Shown here piece by piece: positions 9,123 to 17,565 of a DNA stretch of 64,000 nt. The position numbers and the translations under genes are program-made. Each line of letters starts with the position of its first letter. Within the stretch, counting starts at the first letter, position 1. The DNA comes from G963677185 sp963677185 (lineage in GTDB: Bacteria > Bacillota > Syntrophomonadia > Syntrophomonadales > Syntrophomonadaceae): assembly GCA_963677185.1 (NCBI GenBank), contig OY781889.1:2604001-2668000 (forward strand), read 5' to 3'. The notes under the pieces were generated by a model that was not told the DNA's origin, ran no database searches, and saw only the letters and a list, made by a program, of their open reading frames with translations.

Positions 9123-10518
9123 TGGCAACATCCTTTCCGTAATCCAATCCAGAATTGTGTTCATTGCAGCAGCTGTCTTCATATCCGTCCGTCAGCCTGC
9201 CAAACAAGCTAAATGTTTTGGCTTCTTCAATGATTGCGTCCACAGTACGCCCGACTAATTCCAGGCTTCCGTCCAGTATGACAATACGGTTGCAGCGGGT
9301 GCGGCTGCTTAATCTATCCTGGTTGCTTTTACTGGGGCCGTCTACCATCACTTCCATTATTCTGCCGGTAAATCTCTGGTTTTTCCGTTTGGCTATAGCA
9401 TACTGGAGATCATTTAAGACCGCAAGCCGCCGGTTCTTACTTTCATATTCAAGCTGGTCCGGCATTTGGGCAGCTCGCGTGCCGCTGCGAACCGAATACA
9501 TAAAAGTGAAGGCCGAGTCAAATTGAACCTTTTCAACCATATCAATGGTATCCCGAAAATCAGCGTCTGTCTCACCGGGAAATCCAACAATTATGTCAGT
9601 TGAGATCGCTATTTCCGGAATTTTATCCCTCAGGCGCCCTATTACGTCAAGATAATGTTCCCGCGTATAACCGCGGTTCATGAGCTTTAATATTCTATTG
9701 CTGCCGGCTTGCATGGCAACATGAATGTGTTCGCAGCATTTTGGCAAATCAGCGATTGCATTTATCATGGAATCTGATACGTCTTTAGGGTGTGAGGTTG
9801 TAAAACGGATGCGCTCGATTCCTTCCACCTCGTGAACCCTGTGCAGCAATCCAGCGAAATCAATGTCCATGTCCAGTCCCCGGCCATAGGAATTGACATT
9901 CTGTCCCAGAAGGGTTATCTCATTGTAGCCCTGGCCGGCAAGCTGGTGCGCTTCCCCGACAATATCGTCCGGCATCCGGCTGCGCTCCCGCCCCCTGGTA
10001 TAAGGCACTATACAATACGAACAGAAATTGTTGCAGCCATACATAATGTTGACAAAAGCACTGCTGCCTGGCGGCCGTATTGAAATGCCCGGATCAATTT
10101 CCACCACTGGCCCATTGTTCTCCCACACGGCTGCCAGTTGTTTTCTGCCTTCCCGTGCCGAGCGAATTAGTTCGGGCAACTCATGCAGGTTATGGGTGCC
10201 AAAAACCAGGTCAATCTTCATCTTTTTAAGCCGTGCCCTGACCTCTGGCAACTGAGCCATGCACCCTCCGAAAGCCACAAACAATCCTGGCTTTTGTTGT
10301 TTCAACCGATTTATTTCGCCCAGTTTTCCATATACTTTGTTTTCAGCCGAGTGACGGACGCTGCAGGTATTAAGCAAGACCAGGTCGGCTTCTGCCAGCT
10401 GTCCTTCAATATATCCCATGCTTTCCAGCAATCCGGCAATGTTTTCCGAATCGCGCACATTCATCTGGCAGCCGTATGTTAATATATGGTATATTAGCGC
10501 TTGGCCTGCACTATTCAT
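9100..10518 (-). CDS. miaB: tRNA-2-methylthio-N6-dimethylallyladenosine synthase MiaB
   Basis: 472 residues. The N-terminal UPF0004 domain (ILTYGCQMNVRDSENI) binds the auxiliary Fe-S cluster, and the radical-SAM motif YGCNNFCSYCIVPYTRGRER carries CxxxCxxC. A C-terminal TRAM region follows. It adds the methylthio group at A37 of tRNAs decoding UNN codons. It heads the ylbF-mutS-downstream series on the minus strand. Both Cys sets are intact. Confidence 0.97.
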   Translation of the reverse strand: MNSAGQALIYHILTYGCQMNVRDSENIAGLLESMGYIEGQLAEADLVLLNTCSVRHSAENKVYGKLGEINRLKQQKPGLFVAFGGCMAQLPEVRARLKKMKIDLVFGTHNLHELPELIRSAREGRKQLAAVWENNGPVVEIDPGISIRPPGSSAFVNIMYGCNNFCSYCIVPYTRGRERSRMPDDIVGEAHQLAGQGYNEITLLGQNVNSYGRGLDMDIDFAGLLHRVHEVEGIERIRFTTSHPKDVSDSMINAIADLPKCCEHIHVAMQAGSNRILKLMNRGYTREHYLDVIGRLRDKIPEIAISTDIIVGFPGETDADFRDTIDMVEKVQFDSAFTFMYSVRSGTRAAQMPDQLEYESKNRRLAVLNDLQYAIAKRKNQRFTGRIMEVMVDGPSKSNQDRLSSRTRCNRIVILDGSLELVGRTVDAIIEEAKTFSLFGRLTDGYEDSCCNEHNSGLDYGKDVASDQGRNN

Positions 10519-10635
10519 ATTATTTCACTCCAAAAATAATTGAGCCGGGATCAGGATTACCTAACCCCAGCCTATCATACAGTTTTGCTACCTGGCGGAC
10601 AAGTGCGCATCCTGGATAATCCAGCAAAAACCTTC

Positions 10636-11025
10636 CTACTTGCGTCTGAATCTGCTTCTCCTGCGTCTTTCCCTGTCGTACTGAGGCTTGCCGGCTTTGT
10701 GCTTGATCTCTTCTCCTGGTTTTCTTTTACCATATTGCTGCAAGCGCACATAAAAAAAAGCGGTCTGAAAATATGCGAAAACCCCGATAACTATAGGTGC
10801 CAGCACCGTGCTTATCAAGGTATTGGGGATATCCATTTCGTAATTGTAAGCCAGAGCTGAAATCAATCCGCAGACCAGAAAAAGTACTCCTTCGTAAGCG
10901 CAAATTCGATTGGTTGCCCAATCCCGGCGCCGGGCCAGGGAAAGCAAGGCCCCGTATAGGATGCAGGCAATGACCAGAAATATAATAAAACCCGTCATAA
11001 AATTCACAGTTAGCACATCCCCCAA
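10636..11025 (-). CDS. Hypothetical three-helix membrane protein
   Basis: 129 residues with hydrophobic segments at about residues 9-28 (FMTGFIIFLVIACILYGALL), 42-62 and 72-95, ending in a strongly basic tail (PQYDRERRRRSRFRRK). The tail should face the cytoplasm and could contact nucleic acid or lipid phosphates. I do not recognise a family. It lies upstream of trxA's terminator on the same strand as miaB, with about 117 bases to the miaB start. Confidence 0.65.
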   Translation of the reverse strand: MGDVLTVNFMTGFIIFLVIACILYGALLSLARRRDWATNRICAYEGVLFLVCGLISALAYNYEMDIPNTLISTVLAPIVIGVFAYFQTAFFYVRLQQYGKRKPGEEIKHKAGKPQYDRERRRRSRFRRK

Positions 11026-11110
11026 AATATTATGTTGTCAACAATCCAGGCTTTAGAGATAAGCATATCGTTAATAGGCCGCTAGAGGAAGTATTTAATG
11101 AAAAATTGGC

Positions 11111-11143
11111 GCAAAAAGTAAGGGCAGGTATACCCCGCCCTTT
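11111..11143 (-). terminator. Rho-independent terminator after trxA
   Basis: On the minus strand the hairpin AAGGGCGGGGTATACCTGCCCTT (written here in two halves AAGGGCGG / CCTGCCCTT around GGTATA) is followed by ACTTTTTG, 12 bases past the trxA stop. It ends the csoR-trxA transcript. Confidence 0.75.
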
Positions 11144-11154
11144 ATTGTCTTACG

Positions 11155-11481
11155 TTATTTGGCTACGCTATCCACCAGTGCTTGCAACTGGCCTTTATTT
11201 TGCAGACCGACAACCCTTTTCACTTCGGCGCCTTTATTGAATACAATAATTGTGGGTATGCCTCTAACGCCATATTTAACAGCCAGGCTTTGATTCTCAT
11301 CGACATTAAGCTTAACCACATCGAGCTTGTTTGAGTTATCTGCCGCAATGGTGTCCACAATCGGCCCCAGGGCTTTGCACGGCCCGCACCACGGCGCCCA
11401 AAAATCCACCATTACCGGCCTGTCTGACTTTAAGACCTGTTCATCAAATGATCCCTCGCTGACGCTTTTTACGTTTGACAT
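11155..11481 (-). CDS. trxA: Thioredoxin
   Basis: 108 residues, the standard thioredoxin length, with the redox motif WAPWCGPCK and the cis-Pro loop RGIPT. Cytoplasmic disulfide reductant. AGGAGGGGATAAG precedes the ATG. It follows csoR by 31 bases and is probably in the same transcript, which would place a thiol reductant under a Cu(I)- or persulfide-type sensor. Confidence 0.96.
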   Translation of the reverse strand: MSNVKSVSEGSFDEQVLKSDRPVMVDFWAPWCGPCKALGPIVDTIAADNSNKLDVVKLNVDENQSLAVKYGVRGIPTIIVFNKGAEVKRVVGLQNKGQLQALVDSVAK

Positions 11482-11512
11482 CTTATCCCCTCCTGAATCA
11501 GGTATTCCGGCA

Positions 11513-11779
11513 TTATTTCAGCAGCCGGTTCATCATCTCAACAATTTCTTCGAAGCGCTGACCTTCTTCTCCTTCTTCAAATGCCTGGCGGATACATTGA
11601 TGGGCATGATTCTCGAAAATCAGCAAACCAACATGACCCAGGGCGGATTTCACCGCCGCAACCTGATTGAGAATGTCCTGGCATTCAGCCTCATCCTCTA
11701 TCATGCCTTTTATTCCACGGATCTGCCCTTCTATGCGATTCAGCCTTATGATAACGTTTTTTTTCTGATGCTCAACCAT
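11513..11779 (-). CDS. csoR: CsoR-family metal-sensing repressor
   Basis: 88 residues of the all-helical DUF156/CsoR family (NVIIRLNRIEGQIRGIKGMI). The ligand set is Cys33, His58, Cys62, whose spacing (25 and 4) equals the Cu(I)-binding Cys-His-Cys set of CsoR; the sulfide sensor CstR lacks the His. It should repress its own promoter until Cu(I) binds. A matching operator lies 15 bases upstream. No copper ATPase is nearby; the only partner is trxA, so a thiol or sulfur stress role stays possible. Confidence 0.9.
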   Translation of the reverse strand: MVEHQKKNVIIRLNRIEGQIRGIKGMIEDEAECQDILNQVAAVKSALGHVGLLIFENHAHQCIRQAFEEGEEGQRFEEIVEMMNRLLK

Positions 11780-11793
11780 AGAAACATCCCCTC

Positions 11794-11810
11794 ATACCCC
11801 CCAGGGGTAT
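11794..11810. promoter_or_regulatory. CsoR-type operator upstream of csoR
   Basis: ATACCCCCCAGGGGTAT is a G/C-tract pseudopalindrome with A/T ends, the known form of CsoR-family operators. It sits 15 bases before the csoR start codon, between promoter and ribosome site, so binding would block csoR-trxA transcription. Confidence 0.82.
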
Positions 11811-11916
11811 AGTGATATTATAAAAAATGTCTTGCGTACTGTCAAGCGGGTACATGGCTCTGGCAACTATTTGGCTCTGCTGTCCTTCAAACGATAATCT
11901 CAATATTGTCACTGAA

Positions 11917-11942
11917 TTAAAATAGGGGCCGTACAGCCCCTT
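11917..11942 (-). terminator. Rho-independent terminator of the 17.2-12.1 kb operon
   Basis: On the minus strand GGGGC-TGTACG-GCCCC is followed by TATTTTAATT. It lies about 130 bases past the 38-residue peptide gene and ends the operon that starts near 17.2 kb. Confidence 0.6.
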
Positions 11943-11943
11943 C

Positions 11944-11990
11944 CAGACCGATGACAAAAGCAAATCTTATCGTCATATCAACGAAGCGAA
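11944..11990 (-). repeat. Short copy of the 35.2-kb structured element
   Basis: CAGACCGATGA followed by about 35 bases nearly matches 35190-35236, with roughly five to six differences over 42 bases. In both places the element sits directly 5' of a terminator hairpin on the minus strand. Only this arm is well conserved; a possible decayed partner arm is near 12013-12030. Confidence 0.55.
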
Positions 11991-12073
11991 TTCAATCATC
12001 AACGAACCGGCCCTCATCCTTGTATCTGTACAGCCGGTAAACTATTTAACTGATCAATAATTGCCGTTTTGAT

Positions 12074-12190
12074 TTACATAAACATTGGCAATACAAATTT
12101 TTCTACGGCAATGGCTATACCCAGGGCAACCGCCAGCCAGAGTGCTGTTTGCATGAGATCAAGCTTGACTCGTTTGACCAGATCTTCCAT
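12074..12190 (-). CDS. 38-residue single-span membrane peptide
   Basis: A clean short gene: GAAAGGAG lies 8 bases before the ATG at 12190 and the product starts MEDLVKRVKLDLMQTALW. One hydrophobic helix (about residues 15-29, ALWLAVALGIAIAV) follows a basic amphipathic N-terminus, so it should insert with the N-terminus in the cytoplasm. It starts 28 bases after the sirtuin stop and is the last gene of the operon. No family recognised. The ribosome site, operon position and sensible topology argue that it is real. Confidence 0.7.
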   Translation of the reverse strand: MEDLVKRVKLDLMQTALWLAVALGIAIAVEKFVLPMFM

Positions 12191-12218
12191 GAACATTGCT
12201 CCTTTCCGTCAAACCCTG

Positions 12219-13529
12219 TCAATAATCAGACAGGGCCGCATCTATATCTTGATCAATTTTTTCTGTTTTAACCAGAGCTGTGATTTTTTCCATAAATATT
12301 GTAACCTCGGGGGGCATACTTTGTAAACCTGCAGTTTTAACGGCAAATGACAGCAGTCCGGCTACGCCCAGCGCCTGCAGCGCCAATTCAGACAATACTT
12401 CGGGCAAATACCTTTGCTGCCTGCGATATTTTTCCACAACCCGGCAGGCTGACAGGGTGTAATCACTTAGAGATGACAGCAATGGAGATTGACCAATAGC
12501 ATTAAAAACCGTTGAGCCGATTCCTGCTCCGCATTGCTGCGACAGTTCGCTGACCGCCAGGCCAACTTCATTCAGCCAGTACTCTTCAATAGCCTGCCGC
12601 GTTGAACGCTTCGGATATGAAGCCAGCATTTTACTGACCAGGATTGAATCTGCCTGGGCAAGGGTTTGCAATGATTTCAACTCGTGGCCATGCGCTTTTT
12701 CTATCCGGCGGGCTAATCCGCCCAGCGATGCTATTATAACACCTGGCAAGAATCCTGCGGGCAGACGGATTATTTCCTGATCGCCATTCCATTCCACCAG
12801 TTGGGCTTTCAAGCCGGTCATAATCTCTCCGGCTTTGCCGTCAAAGCGAAAAGCCGCCCGAGAATCCATGGCTGTGCTTCCCGAATTGACAATGATCATT
12901 TCCGAAAATTCCAGCGGGAAATAGCCTATCGGTGTTACGCTCAGAGTCGAACCCACCACTATAATCGACTGTTTAAACCGGTTAAAGACCTTTTGCATAG
13001 CCAGGGCATCCTGATAATCCACCGGCATCGTGTCACCGAACAGAATCACGTCGGGTTTCAGCAGGCCTCCGCATCTGCATCGAGGCGGCATTTCACCGTT
13101 TTTGATCCTGTTGGACAATTCCCCCAGTGTTATCACGGTCTTTCGGCAGTTCATGCAAGTCGCGGTGCGGACATGCCCGTGAACCTCGTAAACATAATCT
13201 GCGCCGCCTTTCTGATGCAGACTGTCAATGTTCTGGGTTACAATGGGTCCAATCAGCCTCTTGCGCTGCAGTTCGCCCAAAACCTCATGGGCAGCATTAG
13301 GAAGTGCCTGATCCATGAAATCGAACATTTCTATACCAAGCGAATAAAAGCCGGCTGGATTCTTGTGTAAAGCATCTATAGAAAAGTATTCCATAGGATC
13401 GATGCGTTCCCACAAACCGCCAGGACCGCGAAAATCCGCTATGCCACTCTCGGTAGATATTCCAGCGCCAGATAAAACCCAGGGCCGGGGATGCAGGAAG
13501 ATGCTGTCGATAAGGCTCTTGTAGGTCAT
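12219..13529 (-). CDS. Sirtuin-family NAD-dependent deacylase with unknown C-terminal domain
   Basis: Start chosen at 13529 (MTYKSLIDSIF) behind GGAGGCATC; a longer reading from 13604 has no site. Residues about 15-240 are a Sir2 core: VLSGAGISTESGIADFRG (NAD binding), TQNIDSLHQKGG, catalytic His in EVHGHVRTATC, and a zinc set CMNC...CRC. The fold should deacylate protein lysines using NAD. The remaining ~180 residues, from about RLPAGFLPGV onward, are mostly helical and match no domain I know; bacterial sirtuins normally end near 240-250. The gene sits in an envelope-protein operon, 10 bases after a VanW-like gene. Confidence 0.9.
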   Translation of the reverse strand: MTYKSLIDSIFLHPRPWVLSGAGISTESGIADFRGPGGLWERIDPMEYFSIDALHKNPAGFYSLGIEMFDFMDQALPNAAHEVLGELQRKRLIGPIVTQNIDSLHQKGGADYVYEVHGHVRTATCMNCRKTVITLGELSNRIKNGEMPPRCRCGGLLKPDVILFGDTMPVDYQDALAMQKVFNRFKQSIIVVGSTLSVTPIGYFPLEFSEMIIVNSGSTAMDSRAAFRFDGKAGEIMTGLKAQLVEWNGDQEIIRLPAGFLPGVIIASLGGLARRIEKAHGHELKSLQTLAQADSILVSKMLASYPKRSTRQAIEEYWLNEVGLAVSELSQQCGAGIGSTVFNAIGQSPLLSSLSDYTLSACRVVEKYRRQQRYLPEVLSELALQALGVAGLLSFAVKTAGLQSMPPEVTIFMEKITALVKTEKIDQDIDAALSDY

Positions 13530-13539
13530 GATGCCTCCG

Positions 13540-14772
13540 TTACTTGACTTTACCGGAGAAAGAAGGGATATATACCTGCTGATCAGGCAAGTCGTGATAA
13601 ACACTATTATCGGGCTTTTCCATACCGGCGTCGGTTCCAGCCGTTTCCTGGTAGATCAGGCTGCGGCTTTTCTCGCCCGAACCTAGTTTAACATCTTTGT
13701 AGTAAATCAAGCTGCCCGAACGCGTGGGGTCCGGTTCGGCCACCATGCTCACCACGCGGTTGGGATCGCTTTGCCGCCCGTATATGCTGGCTATTAAAGT
13801 ATCGCCATCAATATTTATCCATAGCATTGCCGGGCTTGAATCCGGATTGCTGATGAGAGTCTGGCCGTTGCGCTCTTCGACCTGAAGACCGGCGTCCCGG
13901 TATGCGGCAGCAATAATTCTGGCGCTTTCAGGAGAGGCATTATAGGTGTTGTTCTCTCCACCGCCGCTGCCCGGAACCGCGTTTATCACCATGGTGCCGC
14001 CGGGCTCGATTATCAAACCATTTAAGGAGTTTCTAATATTATTAAGCTCGTTCATTCCGGACAGATTTTGGCTATCCAGCTTTCCAGCGCTGAAACCAAG
14101 CAGGTTTTCAATTTTGTCAACGTCATTGCTGTTCAGCGAAGCAGGTTGAATGCTAACGATCGCTTTTACCGGCCCGAGAGAACCGGCCTTAAGGCAGGAC
14201 AAAACGCTTCCCCGGGTAGCCTCAACATCCAGGCTGCGACCATCCTGCTCCCCGGCATATTTTATCCCATCAGCAGCCACCCATGCCGAAGCATTGACCG
14301 CCGGGCGATCATAAGACTGCTTGAGCTTCATCAGCCTTTCATTCAGCAGGGCTTCATCCTTCAGTTCCAGTACCGGCTTCACCTGAAAGCCATGAAAAGC
14401 GCCGCGGGCAATGCTATGCCCCAGCACGCCAAGAAATCCCCCACTGAACAACTGGCCGTCGAGTTGCCTGAGGGTGGCGTCATAATCGTATGCTATGCCA
14501 CATTCGCTTATAGGAATTACGGTTAATTCCTTTTCGTTTTCTATATTGAGGGATAAACCCTGACCGTAGTGTTCAGTCATAAGCCCGGGCAACAGGGGTC
14601 GCACATCCGCGCGTGCAACCGAATCCATCCGGTAATCGCCAATCAGGTAATTGGATGGGTAGGTCTCCTGATCGCGCACAGACAGGCCAAAAGAAACCAC
14701 GCTGATGCTCACGAGCACCAGCATGATTACTACTGTATTTATTCCCAGCATGTGTTTGAATTTATCCGCCAT
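13540..14772 (-). CDS. Divergent VanW-type membrane protein (PG-binding-like domain)
   Basis: 410 residues with an N-terminal membrane anchor (about residues 12-32, INTVVIMLVLVSISVVSFGL) and the rest outside. Residues ~40-220 resemble the putative peptidoglycan-binding domain found before VanW domains (NERLMKLKQSYDRPAVNASA; AGEQDGRSLDVEATRGSVLS). The stretch NNIRNSLNGLIIEPGGTMVI corresponds to the VanW start (family: R.NI..A...LNGT.I.PGE.FSFN), but the GGGICQ and later VanW motifs are missing, replaced by a Gly/Ser/Asn region. It is a degenerate VanW protein. The C-terminal SDPNRVVSMVAEPDPTRSGS has no match I can name. Confidence 0.7.
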   Translation of the reverse strand: MADKFKHMLGINTVVIMLVLVSISVVSFGLSVRDQETYPSNYLIGDYRMDSVARADVRPLLPGLMTEHYGQGLSLNIENEKELTVIPISECGIAYDYDATLRQLDGQLFSGGFLGVLGHSIARGAFHGFQVKPVLELKDEALLNERLMKLKQSYDRPAVNASAWVAADGIKYAGEQDGRSLDVEATRGSVLSCLKAGSLGPVKAIVSIQPASLNSNDVDKIENLLGFSAGKLDSQNLSGMNELNNIRNSLNGLIIEPGGTMVINAVPGSGGGENNTYNASPESARIIAAAYRDAGLQVEERNGQTLISNPDSSPAMLWINIDGDTLIASIYGRQSDPNRVVSMVAEPDPTRSGSLIYYKDVKLGSGEKSRSLIYQETAGTDAGMEKPDNSVYHDLPDQQVYIPSFSGKVK

Positions 14773-14812
14773 GATAGGTTCCCGTCATTTTGTTTGCGTT
14801 GCACCGCCTATA

Positions 14813-15592
14813 CTATTTAGCGCTTTGAGAAAGCTCCACAAATTTGTTGTGCGCTTCGGCCAGAGCAATAACCTCGTCGTCAATAATGGTGCCTTCCGCA
14901 ATTATTACGCTGCCTGCGGCATCCTTGATGTCTTTTTCAACCTTTTTCCCTTTTAGATACTGTTTTTGGTTGGCTTTAAAGCGGCTGGCTCCGCCATTGG
15001 CTGCCAATTCAGCACTTTCCGCCGGTACTGGAGTTTCGGCGGCTGCCGGCACCTCTGCCGGGCTGGCTTCCGCTGCTTCAGCCGGGATTTCCACACCGAT
15101 TTCAGGTGGAACACTTCCCGAACTATCATCCTTTACAACCACAATATCGCTTCCATAGGTCAATATGTTCTGGGATTCAATTACGGAAAGGGTTTTTTCG
15201 TCCTGGGCTGACCGGTATTCTATGCGCAGAATCTGACCGGCGTTTTCATCTATTTCGTATTCGGTGATTATCCCTATCAGGTTGCCCTTGTTGGTTAGCA
15301 CGCGGTTGCCTTTAACTTCAATATTCCGCTGCAGCAACGTGTTGGCTATGGGATTTTCGTTGACAATCGAAAGCTGGCCTTCGCTTTCAGTAGTAACTGC
15401 ATGTGCGCCAATGCCAATAACCGCATTAAATGGGAGAACCTTGGCGCCAACATACCAACTGCCGTTGCTGACCATAAGAAAGTCAACCTTTCCCTCTTCC
15501 GGGTTAATCACCAGGTCTTTTACCTGACCAATCTTCCGGCCGTCAATGATTGAAAATACAGGTAATCCAATAATCTCCTGGCTCTTCTTCAT
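14813..15592 (-). CDS. PRC-barrel domain protein
   Basis: 259 residues. The N-terminal PRC-barrel (QEIIGLPVFSIIDGRKIGQV, about residues 5-80) is followed by a second (IEVKGNRVLTNKGNLIGIIT, about 90-160), then an Ala/Pro/Glu linker (AEAASPAEVPAAAETPVPAE) and a short C-terminal domain (KDAAGSVIIAEGTIIDDEVI). PRC-barrels bind RNA or protein partners in RimM, photosynthetic H subunits and sporulation YlmC. No signal peptide, so cytoplasmic. Starts 27 bases after the TPR-like gene. Confidence 0.85.
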   Translation of the reverse strand: MKKSQEIIGLPVFSIIDGRKIGQVKDLVINPEEGKVDFLMVSNGSWYVGAKVLPFNAVIGIGAHAVTTESEGQLSIVNENPIANTLLQRNIEVKGNRVLTNKGNLIGIITEYEIDENAGQILRIEYRSAQDEKTLSVIESQNILTYGSDIVVVKDDSSGSVPPEIGVEIPAEAAEASPAEVPAAAETPVPAESAELAANGGASRFKANQKQYLKGKKVEKDIKDAAGSVIIAEGTIIDDEVIALAEAHNKFVELSQSAK

Positions 15593-15619
15593 TAATATAT
15601 CTCCTTCCCGCTGTATGAT

Positions 15620-17161
15620 TTACATCGCTGATTCTACATTCATCCTGATGAGGCGCGGAACCCTGGCATAAGGCAGACGCGGCTGCCCTATCCTGTCCAG
15701 TTCTGCCATGAGCAATTCCACATACCGAATCTGCCGAATGACCTCCTGCCGTTCAAAATCTGCAGGCGCATCCAGCTCCAAATACGCGGCGAGCAATTCA
15801 TGAGAACGTTCATAAAAGCCCTGCTCACGGTATATATATGCCAGCTCGCTGACCAGCAGATAGCGCAGTTCTGCAGATTCAGCCAGGGCCATCGCCTGTT
15901 CAAAGCTGCTGGCAGCCACCGCCCATCCTCCTGCGAATTTGGCTTCAAATCCATTGTCAATCAGATCATCCAGGCTAATCCCGGGTTCTGACTGCTGCGT
16001 ACCGGGTATATAAGCGGGTTCAGATTCAACTGCCAGTTCTGGTTCTGGAATTGCTTCCTCCAGCTCCAGGGTTTCTTCACTATACCCGGCTTCTTCGCTG
16101 CCTCTTTCAAAGCCTGCTTCCTCGTCTGCCAGTTCAGCTTCACTCATTTTGTGCGCACCGCTTTCATCTGCATGCAATCCATAAGCAGCAGGCTCACTGA
16201 AGACTATTTCCCCTTTGGCAACGGGAATATCCACCGTAAAATGTTCTTCGTCTTCCTGGTATTCTTCAGCTTCGGGTTCTGTTGCGGTTTCCCTTACAGT
16301 CGCAGCAGCAGTGTCATCCCAGGCACTGACTTGCGGCTGCTTGAGGCCGGTTTCATAATTTACCGCGCCGGCTGTATCTGGAGCATCCTGGACTACTTTT
16401 TCTTTTGCCAGAGCTTCTTCATAAATCAAACGTTGATCGCCCGCATCCAAAGGCCTTGATGATTGTTCTTGCATCGGTCTGGTTCCGAATTCCTCCAGAA
16501 CGGCATCTTTGTCCTGAAAATACGCTTTATCAACAGTCTGTGGCTCCCAGCGCACTCCCGGTTCAGGCTTGTCTCTATTCTCTGGAACATATTTGTCAGC
16601 CGTCTCAATTCTATCGGTTACTATTCCCTGTCGATCAGATATCAGCGCCTCTTGAACCTGCTCAATATCCTCTCGCGCACCGCTGGCAATGTTTTCCAGC
16701 GTTAAAGAAGCCTCTTCAAAAGGAAGCTCCTCTTGCTTGAATTTATCTTTATGCAGAAGGCCGTTGCTGATGCGGACCATCCGATCACCAAGCTTGTCGC
16801 TGTCGTGCCCGGCTTCTGCTGCGTCTAACATTTCCTGAACCGTTTTTATTTCGCGAATTACCGGTTCCTTCATATTGCTAATATCCATTACTGCTTCTTC
16901 GGCAACAACCTGAACGGTTTTATCTTCCTGGCCGTTTAATAGATACCATATCAGCACAGCAAGAAAAGCAATATAAAAGAAGGTGCTCAACATCCAGCCC
17001 ATGCTGTTAATGGCTACCGGAAACGTCATTATTACCATTAAAGAAAACGCTATAATTATACAAATATTCTTATTTGAAAGCCCTTGCTTACGCAGCAGGA
17101 AAAACATCAGGGCCCCCAGCGGAATGAATACCGCCAGCGAGTATAGTATGTATTCTTTCAT
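15620..17161 (-). CDS. Membrane-anchored acidic protein with C-terminal TPR-like helices
   Basis: Start taken at 17161 (MKEYILYSLAVF) behind GAGGAGAGCGGC rather than the in-frame GTG/ATG-like start at 17233. Three N-terminal membrane helices (about residues 4-20, 30-48, 52-70) precede a long Glu-rich, low-complexity cytoplasmic stretch (about 80-420) and a TPR-like tail (KFAGGWAVAASSFEQAMALA ... YIYREQGFYERSHELLAAYL). It is the first gene of the five-gene operon. No named family. It may scaffold the PRC-barrel and envelope proteins, which is inference. Confidence 0.75.
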   Translation of the reverse strand: MKEYILYSLAVFIPLGALMFFLLRKQGLSNKNICIIIAFSLMVIMTFPVAINSMGWMLSTFFYIAFLAVLIWYLLNGQEDKTVQVVAEEAVMDISNMKEPVIREIKTVQEMLDAAEAGHDSDKLGDRMVRISNGLLHKDKFKQEELPFEEASLTLENIASGAREDIEQVQEALISDRQGIVTDRIETADKYVPENRDKPEPGVRWEPQTVDKAYFQDKDAVLEEFGTRPMQEQSSRPLDAGDQRLIYEEALAKEKVVQDAPDTAGAVNYETGLKQPQVSAWDDTAAATVRETATEPEAEEYQEDEEHFTVDIPVAKGEIVFSEPAAYGLHADESGAHKMSEAELADEEAGFERGSEEAGYSEETLELEEAIPEPELAVESEPAYIPGTQQSEPGISLDDLIDNGFEAKFAGGWAVAASSFEQAMALAESAELRYLLVSELAYIYREQGFYERSHELLAAYLELDAPADFERQEVIRQIRYVELLMAELDRIGQPRLPYARVPRLIRMNVESAM

Positions 17162-17485
17162 GCCGCTCTCCTCAGAATGGGTTTGCCTTTCATTATATAC
17201 AAAAACCGGTTTCCGTGCACTGCATATCAACATTACGCTGATGCACTAACAATCTCCAGGCCAGAAACTGCTTTACCAGCGCTGAACCATTATATCACCA
17301 AATTATCCAAAGCGCATTTTCATATTGTTGTGATTCACATCAGCGTCTTAATAAGCATTAGGTTCAATACCCGAATATTTATTTTCATAGCGTTGAATGA
17401 TAATATGTTGTATTTTGTTCCAAAATGTACAATTAAACCGGTGTATACCTCCAGCATATATGTAATATTATTGCCAAAATGTCTG

Positions 17486-17494
17486 TGGTATACT
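17486..17494 (+). promoter_or_regulatory. Extended -10 promoter for the thiolase gene
   Basis: TGGTATACT is an extended -10 (TGn plus TATACT), about 71 bases before the thiolase ATG. No good -35 lies at the usual spacing. The 17162-17565 gap is otherwise gene-free and separates two divergent units; it is AT-rich with runs such as TTGTATTTTG, and no RNA element was recognised in it. Confidence 0.4.
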
Positions 17495-17565
17495 AGATTT
17501 GTGAAATGCAGCAATTATTGAAGCCCTGCTCAATATAAGCCAAGCTATAAGGAGGATTTTCGCAT

